61,113 nt of DNA, from positions 1-61,113 of the forward strand of contig JANXBO010000012.1 in assembly GCA_025057575.1 (NCBI GenBank). Reading direction: 5' to 3'. This stretch comes from Candidatus Caldisaccharidevorator malaysiensis (lineage in GTDB: Bacteria > Armatimonadota > Fervidibacteria > Fervidibacterales > Fervidibacteraceae). The number at the start of each line of letters is the position of its first letter. The stretch's first letter is position 1. This document shows positions 1-8,293 of the stretch, in pieces. The notes beneath the pieces are model-generated. The model did not search any database, was not told the DNA's origin, and saw nothing but the letters and a program-made list of their open reading frames with translations. The position numbers and the translations under genes are program-made.

Positions 1-320
1 ATGAAGAGGATGCGGACCTGGTCTTCTTGGACGTGCGAGAACCGTGGCTCTATTTGCAACAGGCGATCAGGGCACTCGCGCCCGGCGGATTTGTCGCCGT
101 CTTGGTGCCGACAACCAATCAGGTCTGCGAAACCCTAAGAGCCCTCTCTCCACTGCCCGTAGTCGGCACGGAAGTTTTGGAGATCTTCCACCGTCCCTAC
201 AAACCAGTCGCCGATCGGCTCCGCCCCGAAGATCGGATGGTCGCTCATACGGCATACATTATCGTTGCCCGCAGGGTCCTGCCGGACGAGGATTACCTCT
301 GGCCACCCGATTCTTGCTGA
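1..320 (+). CDS. trmI: tRNA (adenine-N1)-methyltransferase, C-terminal part (TrmI-like)
   Basis: Partial gene running in from the left edge; frame 3 is open from the first base. The readable part starts EEDADLVFLDVREPW, which matches the catalytic strand of TrmI-type class I SAM methyltransferases, where a D-x-P-x-P/W motif binds the target adenine. It continues with the usual LAPGG turn and ends in the IFHRPYKP / RMVAHTAYIIVAR tail typical of TrmI. The family makes m1A58 in the tRNA T-loop and is often important in thermophiles. The N-terminal domain and SAM loop lie outside the window, so the family call rests on the C-terminal third. It converges on thyX. Confidence 0.75.
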   Translation, partial: EEDADLVFLDVREPWLYLQQAIRALAPGGFVAVLVPTTNQVCETLRALSPLPVVGTEVLEIFHRPYKPVADRLRPEDRMVAHTAYIIVARRVLPDEDYLWPPDSC

Positions 321-424
321 CCTCCCTTCACAAATAAAGCAAACGAAAAGCGATCTTGCCATCGCCGCCTGGCGAGAATCACAGGACGTGAGGATTTGAA
401 GGACATTGAGACTAGGGCAACCGC

Positions 425-1183
425 CTATTCATAAAGAAATGCCGGCTCGGCCACGGTGACGCCGCCGTCTAAGGTCTTTATCGTGAAATCGCCAAAGACG
501 GCGGGAGCCACTTGCTGAAGCTGCTCCAAAACGGCAATGGCGACTTTCCTGATCTCCACATCAGCGTGCTCCGTCGCTCTCATTCGGATAAAGTGGCGCC
601 AGGCGCGAAAGTTGCCCGTCATCACCAGCGCCGTCTCTAAAGCGTGAGGCAGAACCATTCGCGCTGCCTGACGGGCAAGTTTGCGCCTGAGGGTGCGGTC
701 TTCCACATTCGCAAACTTGTCCCGGAGTCGTTCATAAATCTTCCGGTAAGCCTCCTGAGCAACGGTGACCGCTTGGGTAAAGGCTTCCATTGCCTGGGCG
801 TCATCCGCAATCGCATCGGGAAGAATAAAGTCACTCTCGCTCTCGTCCACAAACCGGGTGGACAGTTGGGAGTAACTGAAATGGCGATGCCGAACAATCT
901 CGTGACTGCACGCACGGGAGATGCCCCGAATGTAAAAGGAAGCACTTGCGTGTTCAATGACGGAAAGATGCCCTTGGGACATTAAATTGGCAATATACTG
1001 CTGGTTGGTCCGTCCACTGGGGTTATGCCAGGACCGGTAGCAAGTCCGTCCTGCCGCCTCTATCAACTGCTGGGCTGGATTGTCCGTGTCCGTTTGCCAA
1101 AGGTTAAACTCGTCAAGGTCCGTCGGTTTGCTAAAGTGGGTGACGGCTATCAGCCGGACGATCGGCTCTCTTATGAACTTCAT
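425..1183 (-). CDS. thyX: Flavin-dependent thymidylate synthase ThyX
   Basis: 252 residues. ThyX makes dTMP from dUMP using FAD, NADPH and methylene-tetrahydrofolate. The ThyX signature RHRxxSxxxxS is visible at residues 98-108 (RHRHFSYSQLS), preceded by a substrate-contacting stretch around GHLSVIEHASASF (71-83). The C-terminal GNFRAWRHFIRMR segment near residue 190 is the other conserved block. The start lies just downstream of the stop of the DUF4091 gene on the same strand, so the two are probably co-transcribed. Another ATG seven bases upstream is out of frame. No ThyA is seen in the window, which fits ThyX being the main route to dTMP. Confidence 0.95.
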   Translation of the reverse strand: MKFIREPIVRLIAVTHFSKPTDLDEFNLWQTDTDNPAQQLIEAAGRTCYRSWHNPSGRTNQQYIANLMSQGHLSVIEHASASFYIRGISRACSHEIVRHRHFSYSQLSTRFVDESESDFILPDAIADDAQAMEAFTQAVTVAQEAYRKIYERLRDKFANVEDRTLRRKLARQAARMVLPHALETALVMTGNFRAWRHFIRMRATEHADVEIRKVAIAVLEQLQQVAPAVFGDFTIKTLDGGVTVAEPAFLYE

Positions 1184-1186
1184 TGG

Positions 1187-3745
1187 TCATCGCCCTTTTT
1201 TACTCAACTTTTCCAGAGTTTTTAGCAACAACGAATGGGCAACGGCATAGTCCGACGGGTCATCGGAAAAACGATCCGGACCAAAAATGATGGTGTCTCC
1301 TTTCAGCAGCCGTTGAATTTCAGGATCTTTGGCGAAAGCCGGTGATGGACGCTTGGTCAAAAGGTCCGACAGCATCTTGAGCAGGTCGTAATCCTCAATT
1401 CCGTCCCTGGTCAGTTCGGCTCGGATGGTTGGGATCGGATCCCCTTTGGCAGGGTCCGGATAAAAGAGAAAGCCGTCACCGTTGCCCCCTGGGAAGGCAA
1501 CGGGTTCGCTCCAAAGGTCAAAGGGACCTTTCTCATCTGCCCAGTAGTTCACGCACCAGTAAAGAAACCCTTGACAGCCATACTTCCACAGCCACCAGCC
1601 AATGGCCCGATGAGAAGTTCCCGTCCAGTCAATGCGCCAGATGTCCGGGTAGGTCTTGCCGACGGTGCTGATGCAGACATACATCCAAACCTGATCGCCC
1701 TTTTTCCGTCTCTGAGCCAAAAAGGGCTCGTCAAAACAATCAATGTGAGGCACCCAGATTCCGATAGAGCCCTCAAGACCTCGGTAGGCAGCACCCTCCG
1801 GCGTGGGCGCGTGAGTCCGATAGGCACCCGTCGCCCCATAGCCGGCGGTCAATATCAAGGGAAGGTTGGGTGCGTGCTCTTTGACAAAGGCTGCCAGGGC
1901 GCGAATGTTGTCCCACTCTGCTGCCGACGGCTCATCAAAAACATAAAAGTAAAACCGTCCTGTCCATTTTTTGGCACCGATGTGGTCGCTCAGAAGGCGC
2001 AACTTTTGAGCCGTCTCTTCCCGGACCTCTGGCGGTGGCAGCTGAGTCCCCCACCTCAAAATCCCGCCCCCGATGGAAAAAGCCGTTGCCCCTTTCTTCA
2101 GCCACCCCTCTACTGCCCTGTCAAATTCCTCCCAACGAGCCTGCCAGCGACCAGTCTCGTCCCGGTAGAAGATAGAATCCCAAGGTAAGGGTGGAGGTGG
2201 GGTGAACCGGTAGCGCAGACAGGTTTCATAAAATCGGCGGTTCCTTTCCTCCGTCCAAGCATCGCCATAAATCCTCTGCGCCAGACCTTCCCAAATCAGG
2301 ACACAAGTTGCCAGCGAACTTTGAACGGGAAGGGTCACATCGTAGACTGTGACTTGCACCTTGACAGTGGTCTTCGGTCCCTTTAGGGGCTTGATTTCCA
2401 CGCCGCCGTCGTAACGCCCCGCCGGCGCGTCTCTGGGCACCCAGACCGTCAACCAAACGCCACCCGTTTCATCAGGTCCAATAGTCATTTGCCCCGTGCC
2501 CCAAGGCAGAAGAGGGTCCGGATACCGACCGGTCCTGCCGAAACCACCTGGCGTGGGTCTTTTGACGGGCACATACCCGATCTTTCTCGGCTCCACCCAA
2601 AGAAGGGTTCCCTTCGGTCCTACCAAAGGACTAACGGAAATCTGCAATTCCTGAGGTTCCGCCGTTAAAGGAAGGATTAGGATCTGAACGCTTTCTGCCT
2701 CCCCCTTGGCGCAATGGAGTTCCGCCAACCGTTTCGGATCGCCCTTGGGAACTTCTCCGGAAGAAATCTTTTCAAGAGGAGAGACAACGAAGACAGCATA
2801 CGGCCGACGCAACTTCTCGGCTAACTGGACCCTGCGCACTTCTTTTTCCTGCTCTTCCATTTTTTCCTCCATTTGGATCGTCCACTGCCAACGGTCATGT
2901 AAGGAAGTCATAGACAGACTTTCGTTAATTTGCCGCTGCACCTGGTCCTTCACTTTCTGACCCAGTTCCGAAACCGGACGACCAACCGCCTCAAGTAATT
3001 TCCGCAGGCGACCTTGGACTGCCCCCATTCGTGACCGGACAATTTGCTCTGACTGCTGTCGGATCGGTTGCAGAGTGTGAATGTCTTCAACAACGACCTC
3101 AGGGAAGTTTTGGGGCTCGTGGAAACTGGCACGGCACGGTTTCCAAGTGATCAATTCCGGCGGATCAACACAGTGCCGTCCCCTGGCAAAATGAAGAGCC
3201 CAACGATCAGAAAAAACGGGATATCGGTTCAAAGAAGTCAAAGGCAACCAAAGTTCACAAGTCCAGAAATCTTTGCCCTTGCGGACCGCTGCCTTTCCTT
3301 TGCTGTGCCAAGAGACATCGCTGTTTCCGCCGCTCCAAAACTCGTCCCGAATGATGCCCGCGGCGTTGACGACAAGGTGGTAGTAATGATCCCGCCGTCG
3401 GTAGTCAGGGGAAAGAAACACCTCTACCGAATCATCGGTCCAGACATCCCCATCGGGTCTCTTAACAAAAGTTTTCAGCCGACCTAACAAGGGTTCTTGG
3501 CATTCAAAAAAGAAGACAAAAGCCTTCTCCGTAAGGCAGGACCGAACGGTGGTGCCGGCAGAGGACTGTTTTGGGCTTCCCAGAAGAGCATTGAGGGAGA
3601 CCGTTGTTGTTTGACCCCATTGAGGCTCCAGCAAGCGCCCGTCCAGAGTGAAGGGTCCGCAGACTTTCTTGACGACCAGTTCAGCGCCGGATAAAGTGCC
3701 AAGAAGCCAAAGGAGCACCCCGAAGGTCCATCCTGAGAATTTCAT
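1187..3745 (-). CDS. Secreted DUF4091 protein with N-terminal CBM9-like domain
   Basis: 852 residues from the chosen start. That ATG at 3745 follows a GGGAGGGGACGAA ribosome site and opens a signal peptide (MKFSGWTFGVLLWLLGTLSGA). The longer open frame reaching 3958 would run antisense through the small gene at 3906-4001 and is rejected. Residues about 25-200 look like a CBM9/carbohydrate-binding beta-sandwich (FTLDGRLLEPQW, DDSVEVFLSPD). A helical linker with a coiled-coil-like charged segment follows. The C-terminal half has the DUF4091 features (FYFYVFDEPS, GFLYWCVNYW, RAELTRDGIEDYDLL). DUF4091 proteins resemble glycoside hydrolases with a TIM barrel; the substrate here is unknown. It probably acts outside the inner membrane on polysaccharide. 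Confidence 0.85.
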   Translation of the reverse strand: MKFSGWTFGVLLWLLGTLSGAELVVKKVCGPFTLDGRLLEPQWGQTTTVSLNALLGSPKQSSAGTTVRSCLTEKAFVFFFECQEPLLGRLKTFVKRPDGDVWTDDSVEVFLSPDYRRRDHYYHLVVNAAGIIRDEFWSGGNSDVSWHSKGKAAVRKGKDFWTCELWLPLTSLNRYPVFSDRWALHFARGRHCVDPPELITWKPCRASFHEPQNFPEVVVEDIHTLQPIRQQSEQIVRSRMGAVQGRLRKLLEAVGRPVSELGQKVKDQVQRQINESLSMTSLHDRWQWTIQMEEKMEEQEKEVRRVQLAEKLRRPYAVFVVSPLEKISSGEVPKGDPKRLAELHCAKGEAESVQILILPLTAEPQELQISVSPLVGPKGTLLWVEPRKIGYVPVKRPTPGGFGRTGRYPDPLLPWGTGQMTIGPDETGGVWLTVWVPRDAPAGRYDGGVEIKPLKGPKTTVKVQVTVYDVTLPVQSSLATCVLIWEGLAQRIYGDAWTEERNRRFYETCLRYRFTPPPPLPWDSIFYRDETGRWQARWEEFDRAVEGWLKKGATAFSIGGGILRWGTQLPPPEVREETAQKLRLLSDHIGAKKWTGRFYFYVFDEPSAAEWDNIRALAAFVKEHAPNLPLILTAGYGATGAYRTHAPTPEGAAYRGLEGSIGIWVPHIDCFDEPFLAQRRKKGDQVWMYVCISTVGKTYPDIWRIDWTGTSHRAIGWWLWKYGCQGFLYWCVNYWADEKGPFDLWSEPVAFPGGNGDGFLFYPDPAKGDPIPTIRAELTRDGIEDYDLLKMLSDLLTKRPSPAFAKDPEIQRLLKGDTIIFGPDRFSDDPSDYAVAHSLLLKTLEKLSKKGR

Positions 3746-3905
3746 TTCGTCCCCTCCCATCGCCGGAGTCTCTGAAACGGGACCTATCTTGACATCAATA
3801 TTAGCCTTTCGTTCGCCGATAGGTTCACCCCTGTCCCCGAAAGAGAACGCGATCAAAGTGCTATACTTATGTTCATCCCAAAGACAGGCATAAGGAGGTT
3901 GGTAG

Positions 3906-4001
3906 ATGTCTTCAACAAAGAAATGGTGGAGAAAAAAGGCGGCAAAGCACTGGCGCAAGAAACGCCGACGGATGTTGCGGCATCGGAAGAAAATCCGCTA
4001 G
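3906..4001 (+). CDS. 31-residue COX24/AURKAIP1-like basic microprotein
   Basis: A small gene of 31 codons: ATG at 3906, TAG at 3999-4001. A near-perfect ribosome site (AAGGAGG, 3892-3898) sits seven bases before the start. The product is extremely basic, with about 18 Lys/Arg, plus three Trp (MSSTKKWWRKK at the start; HWRKKRRRMLRHRKK at the end). Length, composition and the KKRRRM-x-RHRK run resemble the bacterial AURKAIP1/COX24-domain small proteins; the mycobacterial member is a small-subunit ribosomal protein (bS22). It lies between two minus-strand genes and converges on the zinc-ribbon gene with a 3-nt gap. A TATACT at 3862-3867 could be its -10. The family assignment is by eye; that it is a real gene seems likely from the ribosome site. 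Confidence 0.7.
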   Translation: MSSTKKWWRKKAAKHWRKKRRRMLRHRKKIR

Positions 4002-4004
4002 TTC

Positions 4005-4748
4005 CTACTGCCCGCTAAGGGTCGGGAAAAAGCCCGATCCTTTGGGCTTCTTCCAAAGGTTCCGCACCAGGGACAGAGCGATTAAGCCCGTCATTATTAA
4101 CAAAAGACCCAGACCAGCAAGTTTGAAGCCGTCGGGTCTCTGGAAAGAAGAAAGGACCATAAGGGCGCCGGCAAAACCGACTAGCATTGCCATTTTTTCC
4201 AAGATGCCCTGAAACCGGCGAGGGGGAACGGAAGACAGGTCACATCCGCACGCCCAGCACTCTTCAGCATCGGGAAAATTGGACCGATAGCAGCGGGGGC
4301 AGTCTATTAACTCACCGCTTACCGGTCCCTTCTCCTCATTTTCTGGAGTTGGGGACTTGGTGACGGTCGTCTCCGCAACAGGTGCCGATCGGACACGGGT
4401 CCAGATCGCCTGAGCAATCTGGCTTGCCTGTCCGTCCATTAGCCAAGTCCCTCTGCAAGAAGGGCACTTTTCCACCAGAACTCCGGGAGCCTCCGGGGGG
4501 CTCGTGCATTCCAGTGGATCACCGCACCGAGGACACGGCAGAGCGTCCGCAATTACCGGCATCGGACGACTATCCTTTACCAAGGCGTCCAGTTGAACCA
4601 GCAATTCGGGAGCCTTCGTAAGAAATTGCCACTGAATCTCCGTTACCCAAATCCCACCGCAATCGGGGCAGAAAGCACCGGGGATCATCGGTTGGATCTG
4701 TCTCTTGAGCCGATGACCGCAGGTGGGACAGAGGGTGGCTTCCCTCAT
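4005..4748 (-). CDS. Zinc-ribbon (zf-TFIIB-like) membrane protein
   Basis: 247 residues. ATG at 4748 is preferred over an in-frame GTG nine bases upstream because an AGGTGA ribosome site sits five bases before it. Three Cys4 zinc ribbons are visible: CPTCG...FCPDCGG near residues 6-32, CPRCG...KCPSCRG near 70-97, and CPRCY...CWACG near 148-167. The first two resemble the zf-TFIIB fold. Two hydrophobic helices near the C-terminus (MLVGFAGALMVL and LAGLGLLLIMTGLIAL) indicate membrane anchoring with a cytosolic zinc-binding head. The function is unknown; such proteins are often annotated only as zinc-ribbon proteins. Confidence 0.75.
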   Translation of the reverse strand: MREATLCPTCGHRLKRQIQPMIPGAFCPDCGGIWVTEIQWQFLTKAPELLVQLDALVKDSRPMPVIADALPCPRCGDPLECTSPPEAPGVLVEKCPSCRGTWLMDGQASQIAQAIWTRVRSAPVAETTVTKSPTPENEEKGPVSGELIDCPRCYRSNFPDAEECWACGCDLSSVPPRRFQGILEKMAMLVGFAGALMVLSSFQRPDGFKLAGLGLLLIMTGLIALSLVRNLWKKPKGSGFFPTLSGQ

Positions 4749-4825
4749 TGCCGTCACCTGCTCATTAGCCTATCACAATATGGTTGAAAGGAGAAAGCCA
4801 TCACGATGGCAGGAGAGCAGGACCG

Positions 4826-5989
4826 ATGACAGGCGGCTTGAAAGCATTGGAAAGACTTTTACATCGGACGGGCGGTCTCCTACCTCTTCGCCCCACTTAT
4901 GTTCGCCGGTTTTACCGGGATGGCGGGCGCCTGCCGAAGCCAGCGGACAGCACGATCCCGACGAGCAAAGGGCTGTTCGTTCCCGAACGGTGGATTGCTT
5001 CCTGCGTGGAAGCCACCAACCCAGACCCGATCCCTATGGAAGGGCTCAGCAAGATCCGCGGGAGAGGGAGCGTTGGAAAAATGACCCTTAAAGAAGCCCT
5101 CTCTGCCTTTCCGGATCTTCTCTTAGGACCCGACAGAGCAGCGGCGCATCAAGGCGAGTTTCGCCTTTTGGTCAAGATTCTGGACCCCGATGAACCCATC
5201 GTCTTTCACTTCCACGCTAAGGATGAGGATGTGGCGGCTCATCCCGAATTCTTTCCCAACCACCGTTTCGGCAAGGAAGAGGCTTACTACTTTTTGGATG
5301 CCCCCAAAGGCGTCTGTCCCTACAGTCACATCGGCTTGCTGAAAGGGGTTGGTCCGGACGATTTGGTCAAAGCCATTGAGCAAGGTAGGGACCGCCTTTT
5401 GGAACTCTCGCATTACTATCTGCAGCGAACGGGTGAGGGCTACTACACCGCCGCTGGTGTTCCCCATCGTCCGGGAACCGCCCTCTGCCTGGAGGTCCAG
5501 CAACCCAGCGATGTTTACACTTTGTTAGAAACTAAGTCCGACGGGCGTCCGATGGCTCCCGAGCAAGTCCATCCGGGCTTTTCCAGCCTCCACCAAGCCC
5601 TCTCGTTTATTGACTACGAAACCTCACAAGATCCGGACCTATTGGAAAAGAGCCGGCTGGTCCCCTACCCTGTAGAAGGTTCCAAACAGAAGGGCGGGCT
5701 CCAGTGGTGGATTTTTCCCCCTCGCGTGACCGATAAGTTTTCTGGCAAGTTGCTTGTTGTGACGGGCCGGTATGAATGTCAGGAGTCGGACCCCTATGCT
5801 CTCCTGGTTTGGAAGGGTCGCGGGACCCTTAACTCGTTTCCCATTAAAGCCGGCGACGAAGTCTTTGTCGGATGGCAAGCAGCGACCCATCCCCACGTCT
5901 TTGAGGCGGTGAGCCAAGAACCTTTGGAAATCTTTCAACTTTTCGGTCAGGCGTTGGCAAAAAAGGAAAAACGGAGTGCATCACGATGA
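4826..5989 (+). CDS. Class I mannose-6-phosphate isomerase-like cupin protein
   Basis: 387 residues. ATG at 4826 has an AGGAGAG site eight bases upstream; the TTG at 4784 has none. Cupin metal-site features are visible: VFHFHAKDED, GKEEAYYFLD and VPHRPGTALCLEVQQPSD, in the order of type I phosphomannose isomerases. These interconvert mannose-6-P and fructose-6-P with a bound zinc. The sequence is divergent and may act on another sugar. Its stop overlaps the ATG of the GlcD gene (ATGA), implying translational coupling. A 7-codon reading frame with its own AGGAG (4806-4829) ends in the TGA that overlaps this start; this may be chance or a coupling leader. Confidence 0.65.
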   Translation: MTGGLKALERLLHRTGGLLPLRPTYVRRFYRDGGRLPKPADSTIPTSKGLFVPERWIASCVEATNPDPIPMEGLSKIRGRGSVGKMTLKEALSAFPDLLLGPDRAAAHQGEFRLLVKILDPDEPIVFHFHAKDEDVAAHPEFFPNHRFGKEEAYYFLDAPKGVCPYSHIGLLKGVGPDDLVKAIEQGRDRLLELSHYYLQRTGEGYYTAAGVPHRPGTALCLEVQQPSDVYTLLETKSDGRPMAPEQVHPGFSSLHQALSFIDYETSQDPDLLEKSRLVPYPVEGSKQKGGLQWWIFPPRVTDKFSGKLLVVTGRYECQESDPYALLVWKGRGTLNSFPIKAGDEVFVGWQAATHPHVFEAVSQEPLEIFQLFGQALAKKEKRSASR

Positions 5990-7416
5990 TTAGTGACCAA
6001 TTGATCGCTGACTTGAAGAGCATTGTTGGGGAGAAGGGCGTCATCGCCAACCCCGACGAATTGGTCGTCTACGAAACGGACGGTCTCTCCCTTTTTAAGC
6101 ATAAACCCGACCTGGTGGTCTTCCCGAACAGCACCGAGGATGTGTCCCGAATCGTTCAAAAGGCTCGTCAGGCGCGCATTCCTATTGTCCCTCGCGGTGC
6201 GGGCACTGGTCTTTCAGGTGGTGCTCTTCCCGAAAAAGGTGGACTGGTCATCGCTACCACCAAAATGAACCAGATCCTGGAGATTGACCTTCGCAATCGC
6301 TGTGCTTTGGTAGAGGCAGGGGTCGTCAACATCCACATCACCAATGCCGTCAAGAAAGCAGGTTTTCACTTTGCCCCCGACCCGTCCAGCCAGCCGGTTT
6401 CCACGATTGGTGGGAATGTGGCGGAAAACGCTGGCGGTCCCCACACTCTCAAGTATGGTGTAACGACGAATCACATCTTAGGGCTGGAAATGGTCCTTGG
6501 CGACGGATCCGTCGTTTGGCTGGGTGGTAAAACCCAGGAATCACCCGGCTACGACCTGCGGGGTCTCGCCATCGGCAACGAAGGCACCTTTGGGATTGTG
6601 ACAAAAGTTTGGGTCCGATTGACCAAACTCCCCCAAAGTTACCGAACGATGCGGGTTGCGTTCTCTTCCGTTGACGACGCCGCCAAAACCGTTTCCGACA
6701 TCATTGCCTCGGGAATCGTCCCCGCCGCCGCTGAGTTCGTTGACTTCGTCGCCCTGGATGCGCTCCGAGCGGCTTTTCATCTTCAAATACCGCCCCATAC
6801 AAGGGCATTGTTAGTCATTGAACTGGACGGTCTGGAAGTTTCTCTTGATCGGCAGGCGGAAGAGGTGCGGCGCATCTGTGAAAGGAACAATGCCATTGAA
6901 GTCCTTTTAGCAAAAAACGAAAAAGAAAGAACTGCCTTGTGGTTTGCCCGCAAGCGGGCGTTTGGTGCCTTGGGTCGGCTGACACCCAGTTATATCACTC
7001 AAGACGGAATGGTCCCCCGAACCAAACTACCGCAAATGATGAATTTTATCTATCAGACCGCAGAGAAATACGGTCTTCGGATCGCCAACATTTTTCATGC
7101 CGGCGACGGCAACCTCCACCCCTGCATCCTGTTTGACGAAAGGAAGGAAGATGAAGTCCGACGAGCCCTGGAAGCCAGCACCGACATCATTAGAAAGTGC
7201 GTGGAAATGGGCGGTTCCGTCACTGGAGAACACGGCGTCGGTTTGGAGAAAAGAGAGTTTATGCCTTTTATGTTTTCCGAAGAAGCAATGAATGTAATGA
7301 AGAAAATCAAGCAAGTTTTTGATCCAGATAATGTCTGGAATCCCGGAAAAATATTTCCTCCAAACGACTCCCACCGACCCGAAATAACAGGAAAAAGAAA
7401 ACCGGCACCAATGTAG
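5986..7416 (+). CDS. glcD: FAD-linked oxidase, glycolate oxidase subunit GlcD family
   Basis: 476 residues, the normal size for GlcD/D-lactate dehydrogenase-type FAD oxidases. The PCMH FAD-binding domain occupies residues about 35-215, with PRGAGTGLSGGA and GGNVAENAGG as the pyrophosphate-binding motifs. The FAD-oxidase C-terminal domain carries HAGDGNLHP (about 372-380) and SVTGEHGVGLEKREF (about 408-422). The family oxidises 2-hydroxy acids such as glycolate or D-lactate and passes electrons to quinone or a partner FeS subunit. No GlcE or GlcF follows here. It overlaps the upstream cupin gene by four bases. Confidence 0.9.
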   Translation: MISDQLIADLKSIVGEKGVIANPDELVVYETDGLSLFKHKPDLVVFPNSTEDVSRIVQKARQARIPIVPRGAGTGLSGGALPEKGGLVIATTKMNQILEIDLRNRCALVEAGVVNIHITNAVKKAGFHFAPDPSSQPVSTIGGNVAENAGGPHTLKYGVTTNHILGLEMVLGDGSVVWLGGKTQESPGYDLRGLAIGNEGTFGIVTKVWVRLTKLPQSYRTMRVAFSSVDDAAKTVSDIIASGIVPAAAEFVDFVALDALRAAFHLQIPPHTRALLVIELDGLEVSLDRQAEEVRRICERNNAIEVLLAKNEKERTALWFARKRAFGALGRLTPSYITQDGMVPRTKLPQMMNFIYQTAEKYGLRIANIFHAGDGNLHPCILFDERKEDEVRRALEASTDIIRKCVEMGGSVTGEHGVGLEKREFMPFMFSEEAMNVMKKIKQVFDPDNVWNPGKIFPPNDSHRPEITGKRKPAPM

Positions 7417-7439
7417 GATACCGGATAGGGGGGTGAACA

Positions 7440-8225
7440 ATGATGAAGTTCGTCATCGCTGTAGATTTTGAAGGGCTGGCGTGTGTTGTCGGAGAACCCG
7501 GGAAAGGTTTAAGGAATTCCCGAGATTATCCCTTCGCTCAACGAGAAGCCGTTCGGGAGGCTAATGCTGCTGCCCGAGCCCTTTTTGACGGTGGCGCCGA
7601 TCAGGTGATTGTTTGGGACAATCATAACGGCAGCCTTAATATGGACTATGAATACTTGGATGAAAGAGTGGACATTGCGGTTGGTGTGGGTTTTCCTGAA
7701 AGGTTCCCTGTTTTGGACGAAACTTTCTCTGGTGTCCTTCTGATCGGTTATCATTCCCGAGATAACACACCCGGTGGTGTCATTGCCCATTCCTACTCAT
7801 CGGTCACTTATCAATGGATCAAGATCAATGGTTACGAAATGGGCGAGATCGCAATAGATGCCGCCATAGCAGGGGCAAAAGGGGTCCCCGTCATCCTTGT
7901 CGCCAGCGACGACCATGGCGCGGAAGAGGCGAAGCAAGTCCTCCCCTGGGCCGAAACGGTAATCACCAAAAAGGGGTTGGGCTGGAACGCTGCTGTTAGC
8001 AAACATCCGGCACGAGTAGAGCGGGAGATTTACGAAGCCACTCAGAGGGCTCTGCGAAGGATCGGCGAGATGAAACCCCTTCGCTTTGCAACACCCGTTC
8101 AGGTTCAAATTCGGTTTAAGCGGCTGGAAGAAGCAGAGCGGCAGAGCAGAAATAGCCCAATTTGGAAAAGGATTGACCCCTACACTCTGGAAGGGCATTT
8201 TGAAAAGCTAAGTGACTGGCTGTAA
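7440..8225 (+). CDS. M55 family D-aminopeptidase-like protein (DppA fold)
   Basis: 261 residues. The start has a GGGGGGTGA site and a tandem ATGATG. The N-terminus (VIAVDFEGLACVV) carries the D-x-E-G zinc ligands of the M55 family, followed by VWDNHNG, LIGYHSRD, VIAHSYSS and ASDDHGAEEA, which align with the conserved His/Glu/Asp blocks of Bacillus DppA. DppA releases D-amino acids from peptides and forms a decameric ring. In this setting, between a 2-hydroxy-acid oxidase and a sugar isomerase, its substrate could be a cell-wall peptide or a different amide. No signal peptide; cytosolic. Confidence 0.85.
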   Translation: MMKFVIAVDFEGLACVVGEPGKGLRNSRDYPFAQREAVREANAAARALFDGGADQVIVWDNHNGSLNMDYEYLDERVDIAVGVGFPERFPVLDETFSGVLLIGYHSRDNTPGGVIAHSYSSVTYQWIKINGYEMGEIAIDAAIAGAKGVPVILVASDDHGAEEAKQVLPWAETVITKKGLGWNAAVSKHPARVEREIYEATQRALRRIGEMKPLRFATPVQVQIRFKRLEEAERQSRNSPIWKRIDPYTLEGHFEKLSDWL

Positions 8226-8293
8226 ACTTGTAGCGAAGGGATATCGTCTCTGCCAAAATCAAGGATCGGCAATAAAAAGAAGGAGGGGCAACG

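Noticed and set aside
3746-3958. N-terminal extension of the DUF4091 protein
   Set aside because: The signal peptide and ribosome site place the start at 3745, and the extension lies antisense to the COX24-like gene.
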